DNA of 53,820 nt from positions 1 through 53,820 of the forward strand of contig JASHTS010000228.1 of assembly GCA_030040425.1 (NCBI GenBank), read 5' to 3'. Positions within the stretch are counted from its first letter, which is position 1. The number at the start of each line of letters is the position of its first letter. The stretch comes from Acidobacteriaceae bacterium. Lineage in GTDB: Bacteria; Acidobacteriota; Terriglobia; Terriglobales; Acidobacteriaceae. Position numbers and translations under genes: made by a program. Shown here piece after piece: positions 9,318 to 17,082 of the stretch. A model generated the notes under the pieces. That model was given only the letters and a program-made list of their open reading frames with translations. It was not told where the DNA came from and did no database searches.

Positions 9318-10112
9318 TCAATACGTACAATTATAAGTGACGTCAAGCCATTGATCGTTTGCGCCCGCCGGAAGCGGTCCAAATGTGTCAACCCGCTCCG
9401 TTGCCTCAAGACAGGAGCGGTCGAGCGTGGAGCTGCCGCTCGAGACGTTGATTCTGAAATTCGAGGGCTGGCCATCGCGGCTCACGCGGAAGTAGATTTG
9501 CACCGAGGCGCCCGCGGGTGTGCTCTTGTCCACCGTGGCCCGGTACCAGTTCTGCGATACCTTGCGCTTGATCAGGTCGACGTACCAGGGAAAGCGGGAG
9601 CCGAAATCGGTGTTGGCCAGGGTGACGGGCTGATTGGACGAGGCGACCGGCTGCATGGTGCGCGGAATCGAGGTGCCGTTCAGGCTGCCGTACTGCGCCC
9701 GATTCAGTTCCGGAGGCGGCGTCTGGTGCAGCGGCGTCTTGGGCGTGGTCTGCTTTTTCGGTTTCACCTGCTTGCCCTGGATGGGAATCGCTGTCTGATC
9801 GACCTGGTGCTGCTCCTTGGGACTGGGCGGCGCGGGCGCGGGGCTGGGCGTCTCCGTGGTGAGCACGTTTTTGTTCACCGGCTGGTTGTTGGGCAGGGGA
9901 ATGGCGCTGCTCACCAGGCTTACCTGCATGGCGCCTCCGGGATTCTGGCTGCCCCACAAGCTGGAGTGAAAGAGACCGAAGAACCAGCCGTAATAGAGCA
10001 CCAGAAGCAGCAGCGTGACGTGCAGAGCAATCGAGCCCATCGCCGGGCCGCCGATCGGCTCCGGGGTCAGCTCCCGCTCCAGATGCTCGCCGCCTTCGAG
10101 TGCAATTCTCAT
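9318..10112 (-). CDS. TolA/TonB-like energy-transducing periplasmic bridge protein
   Basis: A 264-residue protein with one N-terminal membrane helix at about 25-47 (ALHVTLLLLVLYYGWFFGLF). A Pro/Gln/Lys-rich extended linker spans about 70-150, and a TonB/TolA C-terminal domain lies at 175-264 (FPWYVDLIKRKVSQNWYRAT, then VYFR-like strands and a short LDRSCLEATERV helix). The position between tolR and tolB argues for a TolA role, that is, carrying proton-motive energy from TolQR to TolB/Pal. The C-terminal domain itself looks more TonB-like than the three-domain proteobacterial TolA, and the long helical domain II of E. coli TolA is absent. A TonB role cannot be excluded. No clear Shine-Dalgarno sequence. 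Confidence 0.85.
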   Translation of the reverse strand: MRIALEGGEHLERELTPEPIGGPAMGSIALHVTLLLLVLYYGWFFGLFHSSLWGSQNPGGAMQVSLVSSAIPLPNNQPVNKNVLTTETPSPAPAPPSPKEQHQVDQTAIPIQGKQVKPKKQTTPKTPLHQTPPPELNRAQYGSLNGTSIPRTMQPVASSNQPVTLANTDFGSRFPWYVDLIKRKVSQNWYRATVDKSTPAGASVQIYFRVSRDGQPSNFRINVSSGSSTLDRSCLEATERVDTFGPLPAGANDQWLDVTYNCTY

Positions 10113-10142
10113 GCCCGTGCCGTTCTCGTTCGTGCCGCCGCG

Positions 10143-10589
10143 CTACTGGCTGCCGCTGTTGTTGCCTGCGATGCCCTGGGTATCGAGCGGCTGGGTGACG
10201 ATGGAGACGTTGGTGATGCCCGCCTGCTTCACCGCGTCCATCACGCTGGCGAAGGCGCCGAAGGGGACGCGCTCGTCGCTGCGCAGATAGATGGCCTGGT
10301 GCGCCTGGTCGCCGCCGCCGGCTTTGAGCCTGGCCCCGAGATCGTGAATGTTGATGGGCTGGTCGTTCAAAAAGATCTGCTGATCGCGGTCGATGGTCAC
10401 CACCATGCGCTGCTCGGTGATCTGTTTCACGGTGCGCGTCTTGGGCACGTTGACTTCGATGCCCGACTGCAGCACCGGCTCGGTGATCATGAAGATGACC
10501 AGCAGCACCAGCACCACATCCACCAGCGGCGTAATGTTGATCTCCGCCAGCGACATGCGGGTTTGAATGCCTCCCGATGAAAATGCCAT
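10143..10589 (-). CDS. tolR: ExbD/TolR biopolymer transport protein
   Basis: A 148-residue inner-membrane protein: a short cytosolic N-terminus, one membrane helix (residues 19-40) and a periplasmic dimerisation domain. The helix carries the proton-conducting aspartate, Asp24, in the conserved ITPLVDVVLVLLVIFMI block. The start is ATG 10589-10587, 1 nt after the tolQ stop, so the genes are coupled; a longer in-frame extension into tolQ is not credible. It works with TolQ as the proton-driven stator that energises TolA. Confidence 0.94.
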   Translation of the reverse strand: MAFSSGGIQTRMSLAEINITPLVDVVLVLLVIFMITEPVLQSGIEVNVPKTRTVKQITEQRMVVTIDRDQQIFLNDQPINIHDLGARLKAGGGDQAHQAIYLRSDERVPFGAFASVMDAVKQAGITNVSIVTQPLDTQGIAGNNSGSQ

Positions 10590-10590
10590 C

Positions 10591-11352
10591 TCAGGCCTCC
10601 CGCCGAAAATCCTCGGGCTCGCGCGGCTGCTGCGCGCGCGCCGGCATCTCTTCGAGTGCGTTGAGCAGCTCGCGGGCAAAGTCGTCCACCGCCGCGGCGA
10701 AGACGCGAACCCGCGCGGCGAACTGGTTGTAAGCCACCACGGCGGGCACGGCCACGAACAGGCCGGCCGCGGTGGTGATGAGCGCGTCGGCGATGCCCGG
10801 CGCCACCGCGCGCAGCGTAGCCGCGCCCGCGGTGCCCAGGCCGTGAAAGGCCTCGACCACGCCCATCACCGTGCCGAAGAGACCCACGAACGGGCTTGTG
10901 GCGGCGATGGTCGCCAGCCACGTCAAACGCCTCTCCAGGCGCGTGACGGCTTCGCTCGCGGCCGTCTGTGCCGAGCGCTCCAGGGGAATCAGGTTGCGCG
11001 GAGGTCCCGAGCCGCCGGTCTGCCGCTTATAGGTCTCGTAGACGTCTTCAAAGACCTGCGCCAAAGGGCTGGCGGCGCAATCGGCGGTAAGCGCGGAGAT
11101 TTCCTGCAGGCGCCCGGCTTTGCGAAAGGCGCGGATGAAACGGCGGCTCTCGCGCGTTGCCTTGCGGAAGGTTCCCCACTTGGCCAGGATCACCATCCAC
11201 GAATAAAAGCTGGCCAGGGCCAGCACCACCAGCACGGCGATAGCGACGGGTCCAAGCTGGCTCATCATCTCAGCCAGCGCGCCAAAGCCCTGGGCGCTGG
11301 CCGGTTGTGCGGCAGGCGCCGCACCGCTATCAACCTGCAGAAGAAACGCCAA
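10591..11352 (-). CDS. tolQ: ExbB/TolQ proton channel protein, start codon uncertain
   Basis: About 253 residues with three membrane segments, the first near 33-58 (PVAIAVLVVLALASFYSWMV). The conserved MotA/TolQ/ExbB block follows: LATIAATSPFVGLFGTVMGV and ADALITTAAGLFVAVPAVVAYN. It forms the pentameric stator around TolR. The TTG at 11352-11350 is the first conventional start codon, but its nearest Shine-Dalgarno sequence (GAGGTG, complement of 11375-11380) is 22 nt away. That sequence is 7 nt, the ideal distance, from an in-frame ATT at 11367-11365. The real start may therefore be ATT, adding five residues. First gene of the tol-pal cluster, divergent from recN. Confidence 0.92.
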   Translation of the reverse strand: MAFLLQVDSGAAPAAQPASAQGFGALAEMMSQLGPVAIAVLVVLALASFYSWMVILAKWGTFRKATRESRRFIRAFRKAGRLQEISALTADCAASPLAQVFEDVYETYKRQTGGSGPPRNLIPLERSAQTAASEAVTRLERRLTWLATIAATSPFVGLFGTVMGVVEAFHGLGTAGAATLRAVAPGIADALITTAAGLFVAVPAVVAYNQFAARVRVFAAAVDDFARELLNALEEMPARAQQPREPEDFRREA

Positions 11353-11656
11353 AGCAGCGGTTAAAATCGAAATTCACCTCAGTATCACGGTATCAGACGA
11401 GGTAGCGCGCGCCCAGGTTATCGATTGGATGCTCCCGGTGCTCACTGATAAAGACGCACAGGCGCGCCGCAGCGCGCGCCGATCGTGCTATGCTGCGCTC
11501 GGATTGCTCCGCGCCCTTGATTCTGAGGATTTTGGATGCGCCCAAGCTGAGTGGCGAGGGCCCGCCTCCTGATCTTTTCTGCCGCGCCGTGGCGAAAGGA
11601 ACGGGAAAATTCAACCATTTGCAACAATTTTCGCAAGTTCTTCTTCGGAAGTTCCC
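11353..11656. other. 304-bp divergent intergenic region tolQ/recN
   Basis: It must hold the promoters for the tol-pal cluster (leftward) and recN (rightward). It contains the GAGGTG ribosome-binding site for tolQ (11375-11380, complement strand) and a GC-rich stretch (11460-11490). The region just before recN is AT-richer (11605-11650). No gene is apparent. Two GTTC words (11637-11640, 11651-11654) lie before recN, but the spacing does not fit a known LexA box. Confidence 0.5.
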
Positions 11657-13378
11657 ATGCTCGTCGAGCTGCGCGCCGAAAATTACGCCGTCATCGATCA
11701 CGCCGTGGCCTCCTTCGGTCCGGGGCTGAACCTGCTCACCGGCGAAACCGGCGCGGGCAAGTCGATCCTCGTCGATGCCCTGGCGCTGCTCATGGGCGGC
11801 AAGGCGTCGGCGGAACTCGTGCGCCACGGCGCGGAAAAAGCCGTGGTGGCCTGCGTCTTTGAATCGACCATGGGCGCCGAGGCCATCCTCGAAGAAAACG
11901 GCATAGACACGGAGGGAAGCGAGATCATTCTGCGCCGCGAGATTCTGGCTTCCGGCAAGGGCCGCGTCTTTGTCAACAACCAGCCGGCCGCGGCCGCTGT
12001 GCTCAAGCAGCTCGCGCCGGAGCTGGCGCTGGTGCACGCGCAGACTGAGACGTTGGCGAGCTTTGACCAGGCGCAGCAGCGCATCCTGCTCGACCGCTTC
12101 GGCGGAATATCGACCGACTCGGTCGCCGAAACGCACGCGCGCTGGCGCGCCGCCGGGGAAAAACTCGACGCGCTGCTTACCGGCGAGCAGGATCGCCTGC
12201 GCATGGTGGACCTGTGGAGCTATCAGCGCAAGGAAATTGAAGGCGCGCGGCTCGAGCCCGGCGAAGACGGGAAACTCGAGACCGAAAAGCGCGTGCTGGC
12301 CAATGCAGAAAAACTCTACGCCGCGGCGATGAGCGCATTCGAGCAGCTCTACGAGGGCGGCGCGTCGGCAGAGGCCGCTTTGCGCGCGGCGCTGCGCAAC
12401 CTGGAGGAGCTGGCCCGCTACGATGCGCGCTTTGCCGAGAGCGCGCAGCAGATTGCTTCAGCTCGCGCTGCCGTGGGCGACGTGAGCGCCGGCGTGCGCG
12501 ACTACGCCGAGGGCATCGATGCCTCGCCCGAGCGGCTGGCCGAAATCGAAGACCGCCTGGCGCTGCTCGATCGTCTCAAGCGCAAATACGGCAAGACGGT
12601 CGCCGAGGTGATCGCGTTCGGCGAAGACGCGGCGCGCAAGCTGAGCGAAGTGGAGGACCGCGACGGGATTCTTAAAGCTCTGCGCGAAGAACGCAAAGCC
12701 GCAGAGACGGCCTACCGCGCGGCGGCCGCGGCGCTCACCGCCGAGCGCAAGAGCGCGGCGGCTAAACTCGCAAGACTGGCCGAGGCGCAGATCAATTCGC
12801 TGGCCATGAAGGTGAAGTTCACGATTTCCGTTGCCGCAGGTGAAGACGAAGCAGCCTGGGCGGCTGCGGGCTGGGACGCAATCGAGTTCCGCATCGCCAC
12901 CAACGCCGGCGAGCCGCTCAAGCCGCTCACGGAGATTGCCTCCGGCGGCGAGTTGAGCCGGGTGATGCTGGCCTTGAAAGTGGCAGTTGAAGAAAATGCG
13001 GCAAAGTCAGTGAAAAGCGGGTCGAAGAATAGTGGTGCAAAAAGCGGCCCGGGAAAAAAAGCCACGCCGCGCACGCTGGTTTTCGACGAGATCGACATCG
13101 GCATCGGCGGCCGCGCGGCCGAAGCCGTGGGGCAAAAACTCAAAGCCCTCGCCCGCGGCCAGCAGGTGCTCTGCGTCACCCACCTGCCGCAGATCGCCGC
13201 CTTCGCCGATCAACATCTTGCCGTGGAAAAGCGCGAGAGCCAGGGCCGGACGCGCACCCAGATTCGCGTGCTCGACGACCAGGCGCGCACGCGCGAAGTG
13301 GCGCGCATGCTCAGCGGCGCCAAGGTGACGGAGACCAGCTTGCAGCACGCCGCGCAGATGATCGCCGCCAGCCGGTAG
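11657..13378 (+). CDS. recN: DNA repair protein RecN
   Basis: A 573-residue SMC-like ATPase of double-strand-break repair. Walker A is GETGAGKS at residues 29-36. A long coiled-coil middle contains the interrupting hairpin region. The signature ASGGELSRVMLALKVAV, Walker B VFDEIDIGIGGRAAEAVG and the terminal VTHLPQIAAFADQHLAVEK follow. A Lys/Ser/Gly-rich insert (about residues 450-475) sits between signature and Walker B and is longer than usual. It acts on DNA in the cytosol, bringing broken ends together for RecA-dependent repair. The ATG at 11657 gives the standard MLVELRAENYAVIDHA start. recN is usually SOS-controlled; no convincing LexA box was found here. Confidence 0.95.
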   Translation: MLVELRAENYAVIDHAVASFGPGLNLLTGETGAGKSILVDALALLMGGKASAELVRHGAEKAVVACVFESTMGAEAILEENGIDTEGSEIILRREILASGKGRVFVNNQPAAAAVLKQLAPELALVHAQTETLASFDQAQQRILLDRFGGISTDSVAETHARWRAAGEKLDALLTGEQDRLRMVDLWSYQRKEIEGARLEPGEDGKLETEKRVLANAEKLYAAAMSAFEQLYEGGASAEAALRAALRNLEELARYDARFAESAQQIASARAAVGDVSAGVRDYAEGIDASPERLAEIEDRLALLDRLKRKYGKTVAEVIAFGEDAARKLSEVEDRDGILKALREERKAAETAYRAAAAALTAERKSAAAKLARLAEAQINSLAMKVKFTISVAAGEDEAAWAAAGWDAIEFRIATNAGEPLKPLTEIASGGELSRVMLALKVAVEENAAKSVKSGSKNSGAKSGPGKKATPRTLVFDEIDIGIGGRAAEAVGQKLKALARGQQVLCVTHLPQIAAFADQHLAVEKRESQGRTRTQIRVLDDQARTREVARMLSGAKVTETSLQHAAQMIAASR

Positions 13379-13470
13379 AGGTGCGAGTCGCCCAAAGATC
13401 TCGCTGCGCGAGCCAGGGCGGGCAAGTCGCAGCGTGTCTTCTGAAGAACGTGGGAGGGGAGATTTCGAGC

Positions 13471-14004
13471 GTGGCAAAACTTGTTTACGGATTGAGCCAG
13501 TCCCTCGATGGCTACGTCGACCACATGAAGCTCGGGCCGCCTCCACCCGCGGCCTTCCGTCACTTCATCGGGCTGGTGCGCGGCGCCTCGGGCCTCTTTT
13601 ACGGTCGCCGCACGTACGAGATCATGCGTTATTGGGAGGAAGATCTTCCTGACTGGGACGCGGAGGATCGCGAGTTCGCGGCGGCATGGCGGAGCCAGCC
13701 GAAGTGGGTCGTTTCGCGTTCCCTCAAGTCAGTTGGCCCCCACTCGACACTGATCGCCGACGACTTCGAGAAGGCGATGCGGAGGCTCAAGGCCGAGCTG
13801 GCCGGCGAGATTCAAGTTGCCGGACCGGTCCTGGCGCAATCCCTGACCGAAGCCGGTCTTATCGATGAGTATCGACTCTACCTCCGCCCCGTCGTGTTAG
13901 GGGGCGGCCAGCCATTCTTTGCGGGCCCCCGGCCGCCGCTTCACCTGGCGGCCAGCGATTTAATCGCCGATGACCTGATCCGGTTGACCTACGTTCCGGC
14001 TTAA
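13471..14004 (+). CDS. Dihydrofolate reductase-family protein (RibD C-terminal fold)
   Basis: A 177-residue cytosolic protein of the RibD-C/DHFR-like superfamily. The N-terminal YGLSQSLDGYVD motif, the GLFYGRRTYEIMRYW block, the VSRSLKSVG strand and the QVAGPVLAQSLTEAGLIDEY/LGGGQPFF end are all typical of small standalone NADPH-binding reductases of unknown substrate (YyaP/YwjB type). GTG at 13471 is the likely start: GGAGGGGAG ends 9 nt upstream, and translation begins AKLVYGLSQS. The frame is open back to the recN stop, but without family resemblance. It follows recN by 92 nt on the same strand. A true antifolate target function is not implied. Confidence 0.85.
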   Translation: MAKLVYGLSQSLDGYVDHMKLGPPPPAAFRHFIGLVRGASGLFYGRRTYEIMRYWEEDLPDWDAEDREFAAAWRSQPKWVVSRSLKSVGPHSTLIADDFEKAMRRLKAELAGEIQVAGPVLAQSLTEAGLIDEYRLYLRPVVLGGGQPFFAGPRPPLHLAASDLIADDLIRLTYVPA

Positions 14005-14210
14005 TCGCGCGAGTCGCCCGACGGGCTGCGCCCAGAAATCCAAGCCGAGACGCGACGCGGTGCCGGAAATTGATGCTAGAGCCTGGACTCGCCGCGTTAA
14101 GATAGTCGCCAACCCCCGCGACGCGCGCCCGCCGGAATCGGAAAGCGACGCATTCGGAATCTCGTCCGGCCGCTGCGAGGCGCCCTCAATGCATGAAGGA
14201 GAGCGATGTC

Positions 14211-14888
14211 ATGATTTCACTCCGCCAATTATTCCCCGTTCTCGCCGGTGTGGCCGCGATCGCACTGTCCGGCGCTGCTTCCGCGCAGCAGGAGTTTCCG
14301 CCGCCTGCGGGCAAGGGCCGCGTGGTGGTGGTCGCGAGCGGCCTCTCCGGCCCGTCGCACTACGCCAAGGTGGCTCAGGATATTGCCGCGTTGGGTTACG
14401 ACGCGGTGCTGTTCGACGGCAGCGCCATGGAGCGCACGCACGGCGAAGCGGTGCACTCGGCCATCCTGCAGGCGCAGCAGATGCCGCACGCGCTGCCGGG
14501 CAAGGTGGCGCTGGTGGGTTTCTCGGCCGGTGGGGGCGAATCGCTCTACTACGCCTCGCAATGGCCTGACCTGGTGACCGGCGTGATCGTATGGTACCCG
14601 GCCACCTCGTTCATCAAGAATGTGCCCGGCTTTGTGGACCGCCTGCAGGTGCCGGTGCTCATGTTTGCGGGAGAAAAAGACCACTACCGCGACAACTGCT
14701 GCACGGCCGACAATGCGCGCGCCATCGCCGCTGCCGCCAAAGCCGCGGGCAAGCCCTTCGATCTCTACACCTACCCCAAGGCCGAGCACGACTTTGTGCG
14801 CGACGGGCAGCACTACAATGCCGAAGCCGACACCGACGCGTTCCAGAAGACCGCCGACAAGCTGAAGGAGCTGCTGCCGAGCCAGTGA
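14211..14888 (+). CDS. Exported dienelactone-hydrolase-like alpha/beta hydrolase
   Basis: 225 residues. The ATG at 14211 has AAGGAG 9 nt upstream and starts a clean signal peptide (MISLRQLFPVLAGVAAIALS, cleaved after ASA). An earlier ATG at 14193 overlaps that ribosome site and is less likely. The nucleophile elbow GFSAGGGESLYY gives a catalytic serine, where classical dienelactone hydrolase has cysteine. The acid is in FAGEKDHY and the histidine in KAEHDFVRDG. Members hydrolyse esters or lactones; the substrate is unknown. The signal peptide predicts a periplasmic or secreted enzyme. It is convergent with the response regulator at 14960. Confidence 0.85.
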   Translation: MISLRQLFPVLAGVAAIALSGAASAQQEFPPPAGKGRVVVVASGLSGPSHYAKVAQDIAALGYDAVLFDGSAMERTHGEAVHSAILQAQQMPHALPGKVALVGFSAGGGESLYYASQWPDLVTGVIVWYPATSFIKNVPGFVDRLQVPVLMFAGEKDHYRDNCCTADNARAIAAAAKAAGKPFDLYTYPKAEHDFVRDGQHYNAEADTDAFQKTADKLKELLPSQ

Positions 14889-14918
14889 GACAGCGGCAAT
14901 GGAGGCCAGGGCAACGGG

Positions 14919-14933
14919 CGCGGAGACTCCGCG
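14919..14933. terminator. Short GC hairpin between convergent genes
   Basis: CGCGGA and TCCGCG form perfect 6-bp arms around a 3-nt loop, 30 nt after the hydrolase stop and 26 nt beyond the response-regulator stop. There is no T tract, so intrinsic termination is only a guess. Confidence 0.25.
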
Positions 14934-14959
14934 GCCTGCAACCCGCTGCTACCTCCGGA

Positions 14960-15367
14960 TCACGCCTGGGCGCCGCCGCTTTTGATCACTGGCAGCAGGT
15001 GGGCCACGATGTCGAGGATGAGCGCGGGATGAAGCGGCTTGGCCAGAATCTCAAAGTTGTGGCCCTGTTCCCGCGCCATCTCCAGCAGTTCGGCGGTGCC
15101 CGGATGGCCCGACATGAGCAGGATGTGACAGGCGGGATAGTTGGACTTGAGCACGGTGCCGAACTCGATGCCGTTCATGCGCGGGAGCATGACGTCCACG
15201 ATGGCAAGATCGGGCTGCCACGTGGCGATGGTCTCGATGGCCTGCTCCGCGGAATAAGCCACGCGCACTTCATAGCCGCAGCCGCGGAAGATCATTTCCA
15301 GCGTTTCGGCCACGCTGGCTTCGTCATCGAGAATCAGAATCCTCCGGCCTCCTGGGTTTGTGGGCAT
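14960..15367 (-). CDS. Single-domain CheY-like response regulator
   Basis: 135 residues consisting of one receiver domain with no output domain. The acidic pair is in ILILDDEAS, the phosphorylated Asp in LAIVDVMLPRMNGIEFG, the Thr/Ser switch in HILLMSGHPGT, and the conserved Lys-Pro in EILAKPLHP. It accepts phosphate from a histidine kinase; no kinase gene lies in the window, so its partner is encoded elsewhere. ATG at 15367. Without an output domain it may act by protein contact or as a phosphorelay intermediate. Confidence 0.92.
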   Translation of the reverse strand: MPTNPGGRRILILDDEASVAETLEMIFRGCGYEVRVAYSAEQAIETIATWQPDLAIVDVMLPRMNGIEFGTVLKSNYPACHILLMSGHPGTAELLEMAREQGHNFEILAKPLHPALILDIVAHLLPVIKSGGAQA

Positions 15368-15595
15368 AATCTGGGGGAAAACGCTCTCTTTATACGGTTT
15401 CCGTTCCCGGCCATCCTCAACCGAAAACGGAAAGCTTTACCTGTTTATCTCCGGAGCGCCAAACCGGGGCTATGATACAGGTAGCGGGCCTAAAGGCGCG
15501 TCGGGTTCGCATCCGGTCGAGACTCCTGAGCTCGACCTTTCTTGCGATTCTGCTCCTTCAGATGCATCAACGCAAACTGCAGGGAGCCGATCATT

Positions 15596-15696
15596 GATCC
15601 GGTCAACCCCCCGAGGATCCGGTCAACCTTCGAGTCTCGAACAGCGCCAATTTCCAACAACTTGCTTCGGTCAGGTGAAGAACTCTGCTCTGACCG
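15596..15696. promoter_or_regulatory. Cluster of GGTCA half-sites upstream of the XRE/S24 regulator
   Basis: The 13-mer GATCCGGTCAACC occurs twice, at 15596-15608 and 15616-15628, exactly 20 bp apart (two helical turns). Further on, CGGTCAG (15668-15674) and CTGACCG (15690-15696) form a 7-bp inverted repeat. Four GGTCA/TGACC half-sites in 101 bp of non-coding DNA suggest an operator for a dimeric regulator. Which protein binds is unknown. Confidence 0.4.
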
Positions 15697-15780
15697 GGCT
15701 TTCCTGAGGGCTCCCGGCAGCAGCAGGGAAATCCCCCTGACGCACCTACATACGATGCGCCAAGATTCCTGCTAGTATAC

Positions 15781-15840
15781 CTGCGATAGCGGCTAAATCA
15801 TTCATTTCATTAGCGCAATTCCATCGATGAAATGTCGCAG
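15781..15840. promoter_or_regulatory. Nested inverted repeat 33 nt before the XRE/S24 gene
   Basis: CTGCGA (15781-15786) pairs with TCGCAG (15835-15840), and CATTTCAT (15803-15810) pairs with ATGAAATG (15827-15834), both perfectly. The position just before the start codon at 15873 suits autoregulation by the encoded repressor. The rest of the 505-bp gap 15368-15872 holds the GGTCA cluster (15596-15696) but no gene. Confidence 0.4.
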
Positions 15841-15872
15841 GGAAAAAGGGGGTCGAGGGACAAGGTGAGTGC

Positions 15873-16655
15873 ATGGCGGCTTTGAAAGCGAACGCATCGG
15901 AGTGGGCTGACCGAATCCGCCGCCTGTTGGCCGAACTGAAGTTAAGCCAAGCCGGATTGGCCGAGCGCCTGGGCGTTTCGCCTCCCACCGTCTCCCGCTG
16001 GATCAAGGGATGGCACGAGCCGACCGCCGAGAGTTACATCGCGCTGGGAAACCTGGCGCAACCTCCGGATGGAATTTATTTTTGGGAGCGCGCCGGCCTG
16101 GACTCCGGCCTGCTCGACGCCAGCTTTCAGCGCGCCATCTCTTCGCTGCGCGTGAGCCTGCGCGACTTTACGCTGGTGGCCGGCCGCAAGATCTCCGGCA
16201 TCCTGGCCGGCAAGGGGAACACGGCCGCAGTCGCCATTCCGCAGCTCAATGTCACCGCCTACGGCGACCGCGTGCCTCCGCACGAAAATGTGAGCATGTC
16301 GGAGGTGAAGGTAGTGGGCATCCTGCTGGCGCCGCTCCAGTGGTGTCCGCATCCCGAGAACATGATCGCTATTCTTCTTGAGGGCGACAGCATGCTGCCG
16401 GTGATTCCATCCGGCTCGATCCTGTTTGTGGATACAGCCTCAAAGGAACGCGAGCGGCTGCACCAGCGGATTGCGGTTACCAGCCATCGCGATCTGGGAT
16501 TCAAGGTGGCGCGCTTCCAGAGACTGGCCGGGTCGGAGATCCTGGTTTCCGCCAATCACAAGTACCCTCCCATCGACGTGAGCAACGCATCGAAATGGAA
16601 GATTTTCGGCGAAGTGCTGTGGTGGGTCTCCCGCGACGTCGAGGCCAAAGCATAA
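15873..16655 (+). CDS. XRE-family regulator with C-terminal S24 (LexA/CI-like) domain
   Basis: 260 residues. A helix-turn-helix at about 12-60 (LKLSQAGLAERLGVSPPTVS) is followed by a linker and an S24 peptidase-like domain at about 125-245. The serine of EGDSMLPVIPSGS is Ser173, and a lysine sits at 211 (GFKVARFQRL). The 38-residue spacing matches LexA (Ser119/Lys156 in E. coli). The stretch aligned with the LexA cleavage site reads VTAYGDR, so the usual Ala-Gly or Cys-Gly dipeptide is missing and self-cleavage is doubtful. ATG at 15873 with AAGGTG close upstream. It is probably a stress- or dimerisation-controlled repressor. No phage genes are near, so it is not obviously a prophage repressor. 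Confidence 0.88.
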   Translation: MAALKANASEWADRIRRLLAELKLSQAGLAERLGVSPPTVSRWIKGWHEPTAESYIALGNLAQPPDGIYFWERAGLDSGLLDASFQRAISSLRVSLRDFTLVAGRKISGILAGKGNTAAVAIPQLNVTAYGDRVPPHENVSMSEVKVVGILLAPLQWCPHPENMIAILLEGDSMLPVIPSGSILFVDTASKERERLHQRIAVTSHRDLGFKVARFQRLAGSEILVSANHKYPPIDVSNASKWKIFGEVLWWVSRDVEAKA

Positions 16656-17082
16656 CTCCGCCCCCGGGGTTGATCCCGATCCCATTTCGTGAGCAGCCAT
16701 TCTCTCGTGACTCATTTTCGCGTCGCTCATTCTCATCTGGCTCATGCGCATGGCGCATTTGGCGCGGCTTTTTTCCGGGCCTGTTCGCCTGCGTCCGGCG
16801 CAAGCCAGGCTTGCGCGGCGATGCCGAAACTTCGGCCTCGAAACACCCCTGTGCGCGGCCGGTTTTTGCGCGATGGAAGACTCGATGCCGGCGGAGAAAT
16901 GTCCGCGGCATCCTTTCCCGAGGCGCACACATCTGACTAGCCCGTGGCCCTCGCGGTTCACGCCTGCCAAAGGAAGTCATCTGCGCTTGCCGGGATTCCA
17001 TTCCGGCGCGGCAGAGAGATGCCTGCGGGCGTGGGAACGGCTGCGTTCTCCGGCGGGGGCTCGAAGAGATGAGGAGGCTTTC
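16656..17082. other. 427-bp gap between the XRE/S24 gene and the small exported protein gene
   Basis: No gene is recognised. It includes a degenerate 15-bp tandem repeat (16695-16754) near the left end, and GATGAGGAGG, a strong ribosome-binding site, at the right end before 17083. Open frames through the middle have no family resemblance and look like chance in GC-rich DNA. Confidence 0.5.
16695..16754. repeat. Degenerate 15-bp tandem repeat, four units
   Basis: Units begin at 16695 (AGCCATTCTCTCGTG), 16710 (ACTCATTTTCGCGTC), 16725 (GCTCATTCTCATCTG) and 16740 (GCTCATGCGCATGGC). The shared core is RCTCATTCTC. A fifth, out-of-phase GCGCAT follows at 16753. It starts 40 nt after the regulator's stop codon. 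Confidence 0.5.

Noticed and set aside
11637..11654. GTTC...GTTC pair just before recN as a LexA box
   Set aside because: The spacing is 10 bp rather than the 7 bp of the alphaproteobacterial box, there is no supporting palindrome, and other LexA sequences do not fit.
14193..14210. Upstream ATG of the alpha/beta hydrolase gene as start
   Set aside because: It overlaps the AAGGAG ribosome site that serves the ATG at 14211, and it would add six residues ahead of the clean signal peptide.
15500..15525. GGGTTCGCATCC resembling a tRNA T-arm
   Set aside because: No acceptor, D- or anticodon stem can be drawn around it and there is no CCA end.
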